Shown: piece by piece, positions 11,204-25,200 of the stretch | Position numbering within the stretch: position 1 is the first letter of the stretch | Layout: each line of letters starts with the position of its first letter | Assembly (NCBI RefSeq): GCF_963678635.1 | Contig: NC_087068.1 | Span: 19,579,789 to 19,643,788, forward strand | Length of the DNA: 64,000 bases | Source: Symsagittifera roscoffensis | Taxonomy: Eukaryota; Xenacoelomorpha; Acoela; Convolutidae | Reading direction: 5' to 3' | The notes under the pieces: model-generated | Told to the model about the DNA's origin: nothing | The model's database searches: none | The model's input: the letters and a program-made list of their open reading frames with translations, nothing else | Translations under genes and position numbers: made by a program

Positions 11204-12332
11204 AAACAAGTGTTTGAGCGGTGGGGCCTCTTTCTTCTTCGTTTTAGGGACTTCTTGATTCACTGTACCTTGCACCACCACTCAAGCTCTAGTAAAAATT
11301 TTCCCAAAAACCCTCTCTTAGTGGCCAAATGCTGACCCCCCTTTTTTAGTTACCTCTTTTTCAATGTTCCAACCAACTCGAAACCAAAACCTGTGCGCAG
11401 GTATCTTGTGATCACCTGTTCTTATAAAAACCAAACACGAATCCTTACCAAAATGCAACAAAAATCTAAGCAAGATAAAACAATAAAAACAAAGAGATGA
11501 ACCCACCTAAAACTCAAAGGTGATAAATGTCTACCTTCTATCGAAAAAATGTCTGGTACCTAATTGCCACGCGTTCTCCTTCCCCCTGCTAGCGATCTTA
11601 TGGGGTATCACAAAAACTGTCTATGTCCGTTCCCCCCTACCGATCCGACCAGGGTACCTACCTTAACCTGATTCTAATTTTGGATATCCGCTTCCTATGA
11701 CCAACGCGTGTATATATCTAATGTAACTAAGTCGACGATGCCGAGCAATTAGTTACTCTAATGTGTCCCCCTTTTTACAAATTATAACCGCCAACCTCTA
11801 ACTTAACCAGCCCCCCTTCTAACCTCCCCCCTTTTTAGCCCCCCTTCTTAAGCCTAAAATTACCTTAAGCGCCGGGTGCAACCTCTCAAGAGAAAACCGT
11901 AGACCTGTCTCCAGGCCTGCTCAAGTAAAAATTTTCCTCAAAAACGGGGGGATATCGCTTATCCAATTTTACACTTATTTCCTATAATGTAATGTGAATT
12001 TTAACGATACCCGTTCTGCCCAACTTGAGAACTCGAGAACTGCCAAATCCTTCATGGCTACTTTCCCACTCGACTGGTCACCTCTTCCAGTCCAGTCTCC
12101 TATTGGTTCAGCTCAAGTGCTCCTGAACCACTTTCCCACTCGGCTGGTCACCTCTTCCAGTCAAGTCTCCTATTGGTTCAGCTCAAGTGCTCCTGAACCA
12201 CTTTCCCACTCGGCTGGTCACCTCTTCCAGTCAAGTCTCCTTGTTGTCCAGCTAAGTTCCAAGCTTTCTAAAAACCCTTGACAACGCCCCACACTCGGGC
12301 ACTTTATTGAGGTTACTGGGTTAAATTGCTAG
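11204..12332 (-). other. Leader of element B between minisatellite and element A insertion
   Basis: No coding sequence is supported. Bases 11294-11504 recur almost unchanged at 44454-44663. Pyrimidine-rich stretches (CCCCCTT) are common around 11580-11880. Element A interrupts it at 12332/12333. Confidence 0.6.
12061..12245. repeat. 70-bp direct tandem repeat, about 2.6 copies
   Basis: Units starting with CTTTCCCACTCG begin at 12061, 12131 and 12201 and are nearly identical. An apparent ORF across them reflects only the repeat. Confidence 0.9.
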
Positions 12333-13252
12333 TGTGACATTCGACCAGAATGGCCAAAATGCAGTCTCTGCAGAATTCGGTATTTTAGCAGCAAGCCTTC
12401 CGAATTGGCGATTTAGAACGGATAAGGACGTTATTTGAACGATTAGCCAAACGGTGAAGGCTAGAAGATTCTGGAATTCTGATTTTTAAAAATTCGAATT
12501 ATGACGTCATATTTCTGAGAAACGTCAGAGACGGCCATTTTAGCTAAAATAGCAGAAAGAAACAGAACAACTTTATCTGCGATTACGAACAGTACGAAAT
12601 CGAGACTAAAAGAACAACAACGAACTATCGAACAGCAGAGGACGTTCCGAGTTGCAACTATTGTGCTGTTACAATAGTTGCAAGGCCGTTGCGAGCAACG
12701 GTGAAGGGTAAAACCCAGCCTTCCGAGTTATTGTGAACTGGATATTAAGAAGCTTGATTCACCGGATTCAAGAATCCGGAAGGGTCTCGGGACGTGGACT
12801 TTTATGAAGTTATATTGAATTTTAGCATCCGTCATGTCCTGACTTGAATTTAATTAAGATCTTAATTCGTTTTGACAAGAATGAGGAGCTAGAAGTAGGG
12901 GGGAAAGGGTTGATCCATCTTCGATGGAGATGATGATTTTTATCTACTGAACAAAAACAATAGTAATATGATAAGTAGTAGCCCTGTTTTTAGGAGTGAC
13001 CTCGTGGTCTGGGGATACTGAGACCCAGCCATGAGCTCATTATTTTTGCATGTAATTCAGTTAATTTGAGCGTTCTGGTCGAAGCCGGAGAACAGTAACG
13101 TTTTTGTCGACCCGATGTAAGAAAGACCACCGAAAAGTACTGGCTTGGTAGAGACGGTGAAAAACATGCAAAGCTCTGTTTAGACGCTGGCCAGTCGTCT
13201 TAAGACTTAGTTTTGTTATCCGTCGATATGTATCTTCCGGGCGAATGTTACA
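12333..13252 (+). repeat. 5' LTR of element A
   Basis: Starts TGTGACATTCG and ends CGAATGTTACA, so the ends are inverted repeats with 10 of 11 bases matching. Only two differences from the 3' LTR were seen (around 12478 and 12808). Confidence 0.95.
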
Positions 13253-13264
13253 TGTATGTTTTTA

Positions 13265-13279
13265 TGGCGCTCCTGGGTG
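13265..13279 (+). promoter_or_regulatory. Primer-binding site of element A
   Basis: TGGCGCTCCTGGGTG, 12 bases after the LTR, identical to the 15-base PBS of element B. The next bases differ between A and B. Confidence 0.8.
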
Positions 13280-13814
13280 TTATTCTTTTTTAACATCATG
13301 ACCGGCAGAACCGTTAACGAGCACTCCGCGCCGAGCGGATGCTCACATTAACGCCCTTAATAGGCCTAAACCGCCGGGGCGGAAGGGTAGTTCGGAACGC
13401 GGAGGCCTTCCGAATTGCCGTGAATAGTTTTTTAACCTAGTTAAGACCGAAAATTCACGAACCAGGAAGGGTGGGGGGATCGGCCGTCCCCTCGTCCCCT
13501 GAGCGGTTGGTGACCAAAAACACTTAAAGATATAAGTAAAACCAAACAAAAAGTAGTATAGTACCCAAGAAAAACAAAAAACATAAAAAAATAACCGAAA
13601 AAACCAAAAACAGTAAAAAAGTAAAAAATCAGTAGAAATCATCCCCCCAGACAAGATGTGATTCAACCCCCCCGTTTGTTGTTGATAGATATATTGTTGT
13701 TACAGGCATTTATATCAGTCAGGATCGTTACGATCAATTTTGTGGCCCGTTTGTGAGGCTTGTACTGTAGGGTTATTTGAGCATTTAAGCACGTTAATGA
13801 TAAATTGCGCCCAA

Positions 13815-15462
13815 TCCGGAAGGGTCAGCTGATTTGCGCTCAATTCGGAAGGGTCCGGGGTGAAGACCGATCCGGCAAGCAGTACAGGGAACAACAGGAA
13901 GAGGCTCAACGACAACTACAATCGACTGTTGGGTATCGTTAACAAGTTTTGTATCCCTTTTGGTACAAAAAGTAGGATAGTAATCTGTGGGGGGCTCGAC
14001 AGTGCTGCACTGTAGTGACCCTTCACCGAACTGCGAATATCCGAGTTAAGCACCTTAATTCGGATAATAAACAAACCCGGAGGGGTATAGTATTACTAAT
14101 ATTATTATTCATATAGCCTATATTAATAGTCATATATCGTTTTTCAGTGAAAAACAACGAAAACAGACCGGTTTTTAGGGTCAAAATAGCGATATTTTGA
14201 TCCCCCCACAAGTCGCGATTTTTGAGATATCGATATTTTTTGAAACGGAAAAAAGCGCTAAGTTAGTGTGTTACATCGTAACTGCACTACTGTAATAAGT
14301 AGAACCGGTTAACTTTAGTTCGGAAGTGGTTGGAACTAGTTTGGTACCAAAAACCAAATTTTCCCAATTTTTGATAGTAAGAAACACTAAAAATTTAGAA
14401 AATTTTTTGAAATTTTTGAGGTAGGACAGTAAAAATAGTTGTTCGGACAACGTCCACTAGTGAATCTACAAGTCTTAAAATCCGCTACCCGAAAGCCTTC
14501 CGGGTTGCAGAGAAATCGAACATAACGTGTTTGATTTGGTGGATTCATCAATCCGGAGGGGTCCAGGTAGCATAGTTTTTCGCAAAATTTTTCTACAATA
14601 GCGTTTTAGATCGGGTCTTTTGCATTGAACTAGAAGAGTATAGGCCTTCTGAGCTCGGATCAATAATTTTTAGGTCGAAAGGACCAGATTTGCGGAAAAA
14701 GTTAGGCGGAACCTATAAGAGAGAAAATTTTTTGAGTTCGGAAAAAAGACGTTTTGGTTAATAACTTTGGAACTACTGATCATATCGAGTTGATCTTGGT
14801 ACCAATAGATCAGAAATTAGCTGAGCTTACTGATAGGATCAGAAATTTTTCGGAAAAGCGAGCGAGAAAATTTTTTGAGATTGTTTTTAGCAAATTACAC
14901 AAATCCGGAGGGGTACACCCTTCACGTTTTATAAATTTTTCTGAAAAACCCTTATACCTCTACCAAAAGTTGATAGCGATTGAACTAAGTAACTTAGGAC
15001 AGTTCTAGACAAAAAGGGAAGGCTGAAGGCACAAGACAACCATAATAGAGTCGAAGTTAGGCAAGTGATAAGACCCTTCACCGTTAGTGTGAATTGTCAA
15101 ATAAGTGCCTTAACTTCAACCCGGAGGGGTCTAGGAAAGGACCCTATACCCTTCCCAGTTAATTCAAACAGCATAATAGCAACGCAGAACGTATCCGGAG
15201 GGGTATAAGCTGAAATTAAGAAAACTACAAAAAACTACTTTGACAGAGCTAAGGGCTCCGAAGTCAGAGGGGTCCGAATCCGGAGGGGTCTACTTTCCAC
15301 AAAACCGGAGGGGTCCGAATCCGGAAGGGTCTTATAGTTGCTAATTCGGAGGGGTCCAAATCCGGAGGGGTCTACTATTAACTAACTCGGAGGGGTCCCA
15401 ATCCGGAGGGGTCTATATTCTGACAGTCCGGAAGGGTCCTATTTGTGCCAATCCGGAGGGGT
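13815..15462 (+). repeat. Dispersed array of TCCGGAGGGGT motifs in the leader
   Basis: At least fifteen copies of TCCGGAGGGGT or the variants TCCGGAAGGGT, TTCGGAGGGGT and CTCGGAGGGGT lie on the plus strand. They are loose at first (13815, 13850, 14070, 14550, 14905, 15120, 15190) and dense at 15270-15462, often in pairs 10-20 bases apart. Intervening sequence is not repeated, unlike a satellite. A single copy is in each LTR near 12770 and 36350. The motif resembles the polypurine sequence TCCGGGGAG. Confidence 0.85.
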
Positions 15463-16244
15463 ATTATTTTATTAAGGACTTAGGTAAACGAAGGAAAGAC
15501 TAAAAAGCGAGAGGTATTAGGTTATTAATACACAGGCTAGGTATCAGTGACTGCACTGGTAACTTGCCTCTCAAAAAGAACCAGACTAATACAAAACAGG
15601 TCCGAACTCGGATATTCGCGACACTAAGTCTAAATTAAAAAGAGCGTGACTCATTGGTGTGGATTGAAACATAATACGTTTTTGGGGAAAGTGACTGCCC
15701 TGAGGATTTTAGTAGGTCTAGCTCGGGCAGTCCGAAGGAAGATAGGTAACACAGTACTCGGTGGGTGCAATAGACGCCCACTTGAGAAAATAACTGCCTT
15801 CAAAGTTTTGTCTGTTTGGTGCAGCACCAAGCAGGGAAAGCTTTTTCTTTAAAAGACAGGTTCGACTATTGTACTGCGACCGACTAAGAGTACAAGACAC
15901 ATACGTTTTTTTTATATATACATTCATATTGTGTCAATATATATTTTTTTTTGTTTTTTGATTTTAAATCAACCTAAACTGTGCTTGATTGGGTAGTGAG
16001 TACACTATCTTTTAAATTGACTGATAACATCATATTGTGCTAGTTTCCAGATCTTTGGACCGATAATCGGCTAGTGTGAATAAATTTTATACAAACTGTA
16101 CTCTGACAACATACAGGGATTCGTGGTCACTATTTAATAGAATCTGGTGAAATTTATTGTGTTGTGTCATTATTATTGTTAATAAAACTATAAGGTCTCT
16201 AGCAATTGAGTCAAGAGTAGGCATAGGAAAGTGACAAATAAAGA

Positions 16245-19200
16245 ATGAGTTTAGACAAGTCAAGGATACCAAAACGAGGTAATAGCTCTAGGAAATTCAT
16301 ACCTGAAAAGCAAAGAAAAACGATGACCGATCCTTTTGTGGATTGGATCAAGCGAACCCGGTCCGATAAAGAGGGGACGGTTTCAGGCAGAATGGTTGAA
16401 ACGAGAAGTCAAAAGACCTCAGAAGAGCGAAGAAAACTGTTAGAAGTGGAGGTCAATACGGACCATACCATGAACGACAACCAGGGAGTAAATGGACTGG
16501 AAGGGAGAGGCAGAAGGCTGGCGAGTGAATCTACTCCGGTAGAACAAGGCCATGATTTTGCCACTTCCACCGGGACGTTGGATCGAGAGGAGATGTCGGA
16601 ATTGTCCGACATCTCAACTGAAGTAACGGCGACTACAAGATCTCCGACAGACAACACTATGATGGCAGGCGGAATGGGGAAACAAACAACGTCATCATCA
16701 TTCTCAGAAAGAATGAAGAACACCTTCGGAAACATCTTTCCATTCAGCATGGGAGGAGGAGCAGGAAACGATGGGGAATCCCAGGAGGAAGAGGATGAAG
16801 AGGAGCAAGGGGACTTTGGATCTCAAGTCAGCCTCAATAGTTCGATCCATGAGAGTGAGGCACACGTCGGAAGAGAGACTGGAACCATGGATAAATTTGG
16901 TGTAGTGACAACGATAAGCAAAGAGGCAAACACACCGGGCCAGTCGAAGGACTTCGCGATCAGGACAAGTTCGGAGCCACAACCTGAAGAGAGTAGAACC
17001 AGAGGGCCTGGCAACGCGTTAGCGGATCCTGAAATGGATAATGAAAAGACGTCAAGACAGAGAGTCAAGGCCCGGATCTCGACCAGCACGAAGCTACCTG
17101 GGACCGACAGAGTTACACCACCACTAGTGACGCCACTCATGGATAACGGGGCAGCACTAGAGGAAGCCTTAAACAACATAGTGGGCAATTTAGGAGAACA
17201 AAATGAACAGATGTCGATAAGGATGAGTGAACTAGAAAGAGCAGTTCACATTGAAAGAGAAAGTCTGCGGGAAGAAATAAACCGCAACAGACAAGAAGTT
17301 GACAGAAGCGAAAAACGCTTGAAAGAAAGAACGGACGAACATATGACGAGGAACTTGTCGCGAATGACAAGAGAAGCGGAACAGAGGGAGTTACGCTTAA
17401 GAGCCGATATGGAGAAGTTAAGAATTCAGCAAGAGCAGTCTCTTGGGTCTCTTGACACAAAGATAGACGCGATGATGGAGAGGCGAACGCAGGCTATCAT
17501 GGATAGGTTGGACGGGCTACTAAGCAGCAAGAGTGGACCAAAAGAAGGAGAGCCGAACTCGGGAGGTCCCAGCAGGGAACCGAGGGTGAACTTCAATGAA
17601 AGGAGGAAGACATATGGATCCACTAGAGGCAGGGGCAGTTCATCAGGCTATGCCACAAGGAGTAATACAGCATGGGGCCCGAACAGTAGAGCGAGTTCAA
17701 CGGGGAACAAACAAACCTCGAACGAACGACCAACGCAAAGCACACATGCGACCGGGAGAAGCGATTCTGGCAACATGGGGCATACAAGCCCGAGGAGGAG
17801 TCACATGGGCCAAGCGGGAAACGCTCATGGTGATTCGGATTGTAGGGATGTACCGCACACAGAGCCTTCGACAAGGTGTGAGGACACTCAAGCGGGACAC
17901 TCAAGGGATGCTACGGCTATGGCCACAGCATTTGAACCCCTGAACAGGTCTTTGGAGACATTCCTGACGCGGTTATCTAGAACCAATGAACGCAGTGAAA
18001 AGTCCAGAAGAGTCTTTAAGAAACCAAGATGCTACAAAGACGAATCTGATGGCTGTATTGATACCTGGATAGAGGTAATGAAGCTGCATTTCGAGGAAGA
18101 AGACTTGTCTGAGAGACAGGAATGCAGCGCGCTCACCAGCAACTTAGAAGGGACAGCCCTGAACTGTGTCATGGCCAAGAAACAGTATCAACGTGACACT
18201 GCTGAGAAAATCTTCGAAATTTTATTAAACCGTTTCGGATCAGGGGTGCAGGGGCACCAGGCGATGATGCGCTTCGAGAAACGGAGGCAGCGGGAAGATG
18301 AAACTATAGACAAGTTTCTCGATGATTTGGAAATGCTGAGAAGACGCAGCCAACCGGATGAGTCAAATCGAAGGATGAACCTGGCCGTAGCCTCAAAATT
18401 CATCGATGGTGTGAAAAACGATGAACTTCGTACGATGCTAGCAACGCATTACACACCACTATCAACTAATGCGCCAACACCGGAGGAGTTGAGACTCAAA
18501 TCGAAAGAGTATCTATTGCTGAAACCTCCTTCGAGATCTGGATATTACAAGAACAATTATGGCAATTTTAACAACGGACCAGCGAACCAAGGGAACAATT
18601 GGTACAAACCGAGGGACGATATGGACAAGAGACGCTCTTGTGCTAATTGTAGTTCAACAGACCATCATGTGTCAGCATGCCCAGCTTATAAACAAGGCAT
18701 GAAAGCAATAGGCTTTAGCCTCGAGGACGAAGATGCGTCAGAGTTGGAACATGAGGATTTCATGAGAGGAGTAATTGCGAAATTCGGCCCGAGGTGTTTC
18801 TTTTGCAACTTGGAAGGTCATTTTAAATCAGACTGTCCACAATTCTGGGATGCAGTGGCAGACATCAAGCATCCAAGGCATGAAGAAGCTTTATCAGGAG
18901 TGAAAGCAAGCAAGGCTCGACTTTTAAACGAAGCAGAGGCACGCAGGAAGGACAAACCTCAAGAGCTGGCGGCAAAGAAAATGCAAGCGGTAACAGGAGA
19001 AGCATGTGAACCGGAACCAGCAACTGCGGCCGATGACTTCAAGATCGATTACAAGGCAGCCGCAAAGGATGCTCTAAATAAAGTACAACAGGAACTGGTG
19101 ACGAAAGAAATCGAACAAAAAGTGAAACTTGAACTGGAAAATGAAAAGCTTCAGGAGCAACTGAATACCTTCGAAGCAACGGAGTTCGAGGAGACGAAAA

Positions 19201-22200
19201 CACCAAGCAGTTTAGATATGAAACTTAAAGTGATCTCCGGTAAGAGGTTCGGCATGGCGCCACAGGGAAAGAAGATACAGTCGATAATCTCAGTGGCTGG
19301 ACACCAGGTAATAAGAAATTTGAGTGAACCATCAGAGTTCACTTTAATGCATTTGGACACATATGCAGATTATCTGAGGCAGGTGGAGCCACGCACTGAG
19401 TCGAGAGCAGTGCGAGCACTACTAACGACGGGTGGCCCTCGCATGAAGAAACTTCATGGACGCTACTTGGAGGTCTATGGGCCGTATCAAATAATGCTGA
19501 ACGTGGATGGAATCAGCATCTACACCAGGACTTACATAACAACAGATGATGACCAAATGGGGCAGATCTATTTGGGTGAAGAGGAACTCAAAGTCCGCAG
19601 GATAGGCCATGACGCCATGATGGAACAAGACGCGGTACATATTGGATATGAAGCAGATGTGACAGCACACCTGCTTGACACCAACGGAACAAAAATCGGA
19701 GTCACAGGGCTTCTGGACACAGGCGCGGTGGTAAGTGTGATGCCGATAAAAACCTGGGAGAGAATGGGCTTCACGCGGGAAGATTTGATTCCTACGAATC
19801 TCCGACTAGCCGCTGCAAATCGAGGAGCTATCTACGTAGCCGGAAGAACACCGGTGACGGTCCTTCACATGGGAGGACGGAACCTTTGGATGAGCTTCCT
19901 GGTGGTAGAGAATCTGGACGACGCCGACCAATTCATCTTGGGCAGAGATTTTGTCAGGAATTTTGACGTGATGATTGACTTGAACAACGGTCTAATACGG
20001 ATTAGAAACCCGGACCGAAAGTATGTTAAGAGACCAATTAATAGGATAATAACAGATGAAAATAAGGTACCAGTTTTTTTGGATAGAAAAGTAAAGTTAC
20101 AACCAGGACAAGCTGTAGTAGCAATTTTTAGAATGAGAAATTTAAATTCGTTAAGTGATAGCAAACAGGTTTGCTTAGTACCGAATCCAAATAGTCAGAG
20201 TTCGGTGATTTTAGGCCGGAGCTTCTCGGTAACGCGAATAGGACTGTGTGTCAGTGTGTTGTTGAACACACTGGACACCACGGTTTCAATCCAGCGTGGA
20301 AAGAAGCTTGGTTACGCATTGCCGATGAGGACCGACTATGAAGAGACACAAAACTTGAAGAAATATAGTGTGAAAGACTGTCCTTATCATGCCAATAAAG
20401 ATAAAATTTTAAAGAGGATTGATGAATTAAAATCTATTCGTAAATTGTTTTCAATGAAATCCGAAACGGACGACGGCTTATCAAGCTGCTCGAATTTTCC
20501 GGAACGCCCCTCGTCATATGAACTAGATTCTGACAAACCGGTTTTGCCAGAAATAGAACATTTAAAAGGAAAAATAGGGGAGGGAGATTTTGAAAAATTG
20601 CGGGACCTCCTAAATCGGAACGCCGAGGTATTTTCAAAACATAAGGCGGACATCGGTTGCTGTAATTTCGTCGAACACGAAATCGAACTAGAAGAGGGTG
20701 CCGTTCCCCATAGGGAAGGCGCAAGGCGAATGACGCCACATAAATCGGAAGCGTGCCGAGCGGAAATAGAAATGTTGCTTGAATACGACATGATAGAACC
20801 CTCGAAATCACCATGGGCTTGCGGAGTAGTAATGGCGAAAAAGAAAGGGGGGCAGCTTAGATTTTGTTGCGACTTTCGTTACTTGAACGCGGTAACGATT
20901 AAAGATGCGTACCCGATACCGCGAATAGACGAGAGCCTATCCAAACTTGGTGATGCAAAGTTCTTCACCACATTGGACTTGGGTTCTGCCTTCTGGCAGG
21001 TTCCTCTGCGAAAGAAGGACAGGGAGAAAACCGGATTCGCGTGCGAATTGGGGTTGTACCAGTGGAAGAGGATGCCCTTCGGCTTGTGCAATGCAACAGC
21101 AACCTTTCAAAGGCTGATGGCTCAGGCTTTGACAGGAGTGACCAAAAAGTACGGGAATCTCTTGATGTGCTACGTGGATGACGTAGTCATAGCGACACCA
21201 ACCCTGGAGGATCACATTGATCGACTCGATGAGGTCTTCGGATGTATGAAAAGAGCAGGCTTGAAATGCAAACCATCGAAATGTGAAATCCTTAGGGATT
21301 CGATCAAGTACCTGGGAAGAATGGTGGACAGGCATGGTGTGAGGCCAGATCCGGACGCAGTGGAAGCAGTGTTGACATGGAAAGCTCCGAGAACGGACAC
21401 ACAGCTCATGAGCTTCCTAGGGTTTGCCAATTACTACCGAGAATTCATTAAGGGATATGCGGACAAAGTGTATCCGATGCAGAAGCTGATGCGCAACAAA
21501 GGGAAGAAGTTCGAATGGAACGATGAAGCACAAGTTGCTTTCGAGAACATAAAGCGGGAACTGTGCGAAGCGCCAGTGCTAGGCATGCCTACAGAAAAGG
21601 GCATGTATGTTCTTGACACAGACGCATCGGTGGTGGCCATCTCAGGAATATTGCATCAAGAGCAAGAATGGAACGGAAGAACAGTCCTCCGTCCCATTGC
21701 ATACGGCAGCAAGGTCTTGAGTGACACAGAGATGAAATATGGCGCACCGAAAGCAGAAATGTTTGCAGTAGTCACCTTCGTGGAAAAGTACCGTGCATAC
21801 TTGGGGAGCGCTCCCTTCAAGTTGCGCGTGGACAACAGAGCGTTATCCTGGTTGAAGACCTACTCGATGGATCAGAGTTATATTGGTAGATGGATAGTCA
21901 GATTGGATGGCTACCATATGATAATCGAACATAGGATGCGTGATAAACATCAGAATGCTGACAGTCTCAGCAAGAAAACTGAGTTCTATGAAAGATTGGA
22001 GCAGAAGCAGGCCAATCAGGCGGAAGTAAAGGAGGGATTCTCGTTTCTGGACAAAGAAACTTATGAAGCGCTTCCCTTAACGAGATGGTTGGATAAGTCT
22101 GGACATCCAATTCCAGGGCATCCTGAGTTACCTGTAGAGAAAGCAGCTGAGATAAAGATCCTGTCCAAGGAGGATCCAGTCCCCTTAGATTTGTTGCTGC

Positions 22201-25200
22201 GCTCGAACCTGGTCCAGCAAGAACTCTCTCGCATGAATATAAACAGCCTCTCATTATTGGATAAAACGGTGCAAGTCACACCACAAGTAATGCGGATGCT
22301 GGGTGGATTGTTAGAAAGAGAAGTGACCAGAGATGACCCCGAGTGGACAGCAGCAGTGGCATCGCTAACAGTCAGTGAGAAAGTGAAGATCATGCCGTCC
22401 AGACAACAGCACGAGGAGAACAAGAGGGATTGTAGGACAATAGTTCAGCAACTAGTATCCTCAATACCCCAAGAGATTTTAACCAGTACTTCTTACGGAC
22501 GGAAAGAACAGGGGAGCAGCAAGCGAAAGAAAACCGTCACCTTTGTAGACCGGGAAAAAGAGGGTGAAGAGGTAGAACAAAATCTGCTGCAAGACTATTT
22601 GTCCGGGGAGAAGGATGAGGAGAGAAACCAGCAATCACAAGATCAACACCCGGGACAAGTGAATTTGTCCGGGGAGTCCGAGATAGACGAGAAAATTCCT
22701 GATGAGAAACAGGACCTAGAGAACAAAGTTTTGTACGGGGAGTTCAGATGGATGCGAAGGAAATACGGACATGATCTGGAGGAGCGTGCAGTCTCCAGCA
22801 CAACACCTTCGACGGATGATAAGTCAGAAAGCTCGAGAATGAACACCTATTCAGACAGGGATTCGACCTCGGGATCAGAACTGTCAGAACTGGCGATACA
22901 CACGCTACTAGTGGAAACTCGGGCGAGAAACCTGGACAGAGAGGTGTACCAGGATCCTGACAGTGATCGCTACCTAATACCAAGCGAAAGAGTCTTTGAC
23001 AACGCAGCGGATGACTTAGAAACGATAGCGGTATCGAAACGTTCGATAAGCCTATTGCCGCAGAAAGAGGTAGTCAGGACTGATCTTCAGCCGTTTCAAC
23101 AAGAAACACAACCGTTGGCGAAGATTTGGTGCGTTAAGATGGAAGAAGACACACATCAGCCCAACGAGCTGAACAGTCAGATGAGAGTCATGAAGACGTA
23201 CTTGAAGGCGAGATACAGACTCTCGGACCTTCTAAGGGCGCAGAGAAATGATCGCATGACAAGCAACCTAAAAAGGTGGATAGAAAACGGTGCACCTGAC
23301 AAAGGTGACCTGGAAGAAGACAGCTATAGGATCCTGAGACAATACTTCATGCAGAAGGAGGGGAGATTATATCTGAACAAGGACGGGATCGTGGCTTGCA
23401 GGAGAAGAGAAGAAGACAAGGTCTTATACAAATATAACGCGATAGTGTTGCCGCAACTCTATCAGACAGAACTATTATTCAGGTCGCATGATCAGATGGG
23501 CCATCAAGGGATCGACAAAGTGTATCAGAGGATCCTGAAGCGCTTTGAGTGGCCTGGGATGAAAAAGGCATGCGAGAAATGGGTGACAGCATGTCTGTCA
23601 TGCCAACAGGTCAAGGATCCTAGGAAGTTGCGATTTCCTTTACAATCAATTGAATCGTCTGAATTCAACGAGGTGGTGCAGATAGATCACCAGAAGATAT
23701 GCATGACAGACAGCGGTTACAACCAAGTCTTGGTCATGATAGATCACTTCACGAAGTATGCAGAGGCCGTGCCCTGCATAACTGCCTCAGCGGAAGAGAC
23801 ATGCGACCACCTGATCAATACGTGGATAGCAAGACACGGATGTCCAATGACGTTTCAATCGGACAATGGAACGGCTTTCGTAGGCGAGCTTACGAAAGAG
23901 CTTATGAGACGGTCACAGGTCGCTCAGGCTCACTCCACGACATACCACCCTCAGACGAATGGCTTAGTGGAAAGACAGAATAGGACGTTAGTATCGATGC
24001 TGAGAGTATACTGTTCCAGGTATATGACCGATTGGGACAGATACCTTCCACAGGTGATGGGAGCTTATAATAGCACGCAACACTCCACCACTGGAGTCAG
24101 TCCACACATGATGCTGACGGGACACGAGAAATCTTTACCCTTGACATTCTTCTACCCAGAGTATGAGGGAAAGAAAACATCCCCACAGGTCTACGTAAGG
24201 GATGTGATCAGACGCCAACAGGAGTTGAACGACTTGTGTAGACGAAACACTCAGCAGGCACAGGCAAGGCAGAGGAAAATATTCGACAAGAAAGCAGCTG
24301 GTGCAAAGGCTTACTCGGTGGGAGACTACGTATGGGTATTTCAGAACGTTATACCACCGAAAGGGACAAAAAAGCTTCTGAAGAAGTGGAGGGGACCCTT
24401 CATGATTACAGAGGTGCACCAAGAGGGACGCTTTTATAGACTGAGTACTGGCCGAGCCGCCCACTACGAGAACATCAAGCCACACAATCCATCGACAGAA
24501 GACTGGTGTATACCTGCAGACATGGAAGAAGGGGATTATCTAATGATGGATCCTGCTTGTGAGGTCAATGAAAAAGGCACCAGGGAGAAGAACGATGGAA
24601 ACGAAGTCGTAGAGGAAGGTACGGATACACCATTGGACCTGGATCCAAACGAACAGATCGAAGCGGACGATGAAACCTTGCCCTACGCAGAGGAAGATTG
24701 GCAGGACTCCGAACAGACAGAGGTTCCCAAGAACATGGAACCAGATCTTCCGTTCACGATGCAGACTCGTCAGAAAGACGGGACGAGACTAAGAAAGAAA
24801 TACAATCCTTACGGTGACGACTTTGTAGTGGATAGGATAGATCTAAAGAAAATAGTGGAGGAAGTAGTGGGTTTAGAGGAAATAACAGTGTCACAGGACA
24901 TTGGCATAGTCGATGACCACAACGATGAGTGGGTTGACGACTGGTCGAAACCCGAGGTGGAGTTCGACGATGAGCAACAGCAGTCAAATGAACAAGACCT
25001 GACGAACCTGCGTGTCTTAGAGTGGCTGAACGAAATGACATCAGACCCTGAAAAGACCAGCGTTACGATTCAAGACGTAGATCGCGAAAGCGCTAAATAC
25101 ATTAAGACCGAACGAGATGATCCTTCCTGGGCTGCCCAGGAAGGACAACTTCTCATTCCAGCTTCTAATCTTGACTTAATACCCGGTATGCGATCGACGG

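Larger units (their letters stand above)
13253..16244 (+). other. 5' leader of element A
   Basis: Three kilobases between LTR and Gag-Pol start, with no supported ORF longer than about 100 residues. It holds the PBS and a dispersed array of the G-rich motif TCCGGAGGGGT. Short poly(A)/poly(T) tracts and T-rich segments are frequent. The leader probably contains packaging or translation signals, but none can be named. Confidence 0.75.

Noticed and set aside
11994..12281. 95-aa ORF in the leader of element B
   Set aside because: It spans a 70-bp tandem repeat and reflects the repeat only.
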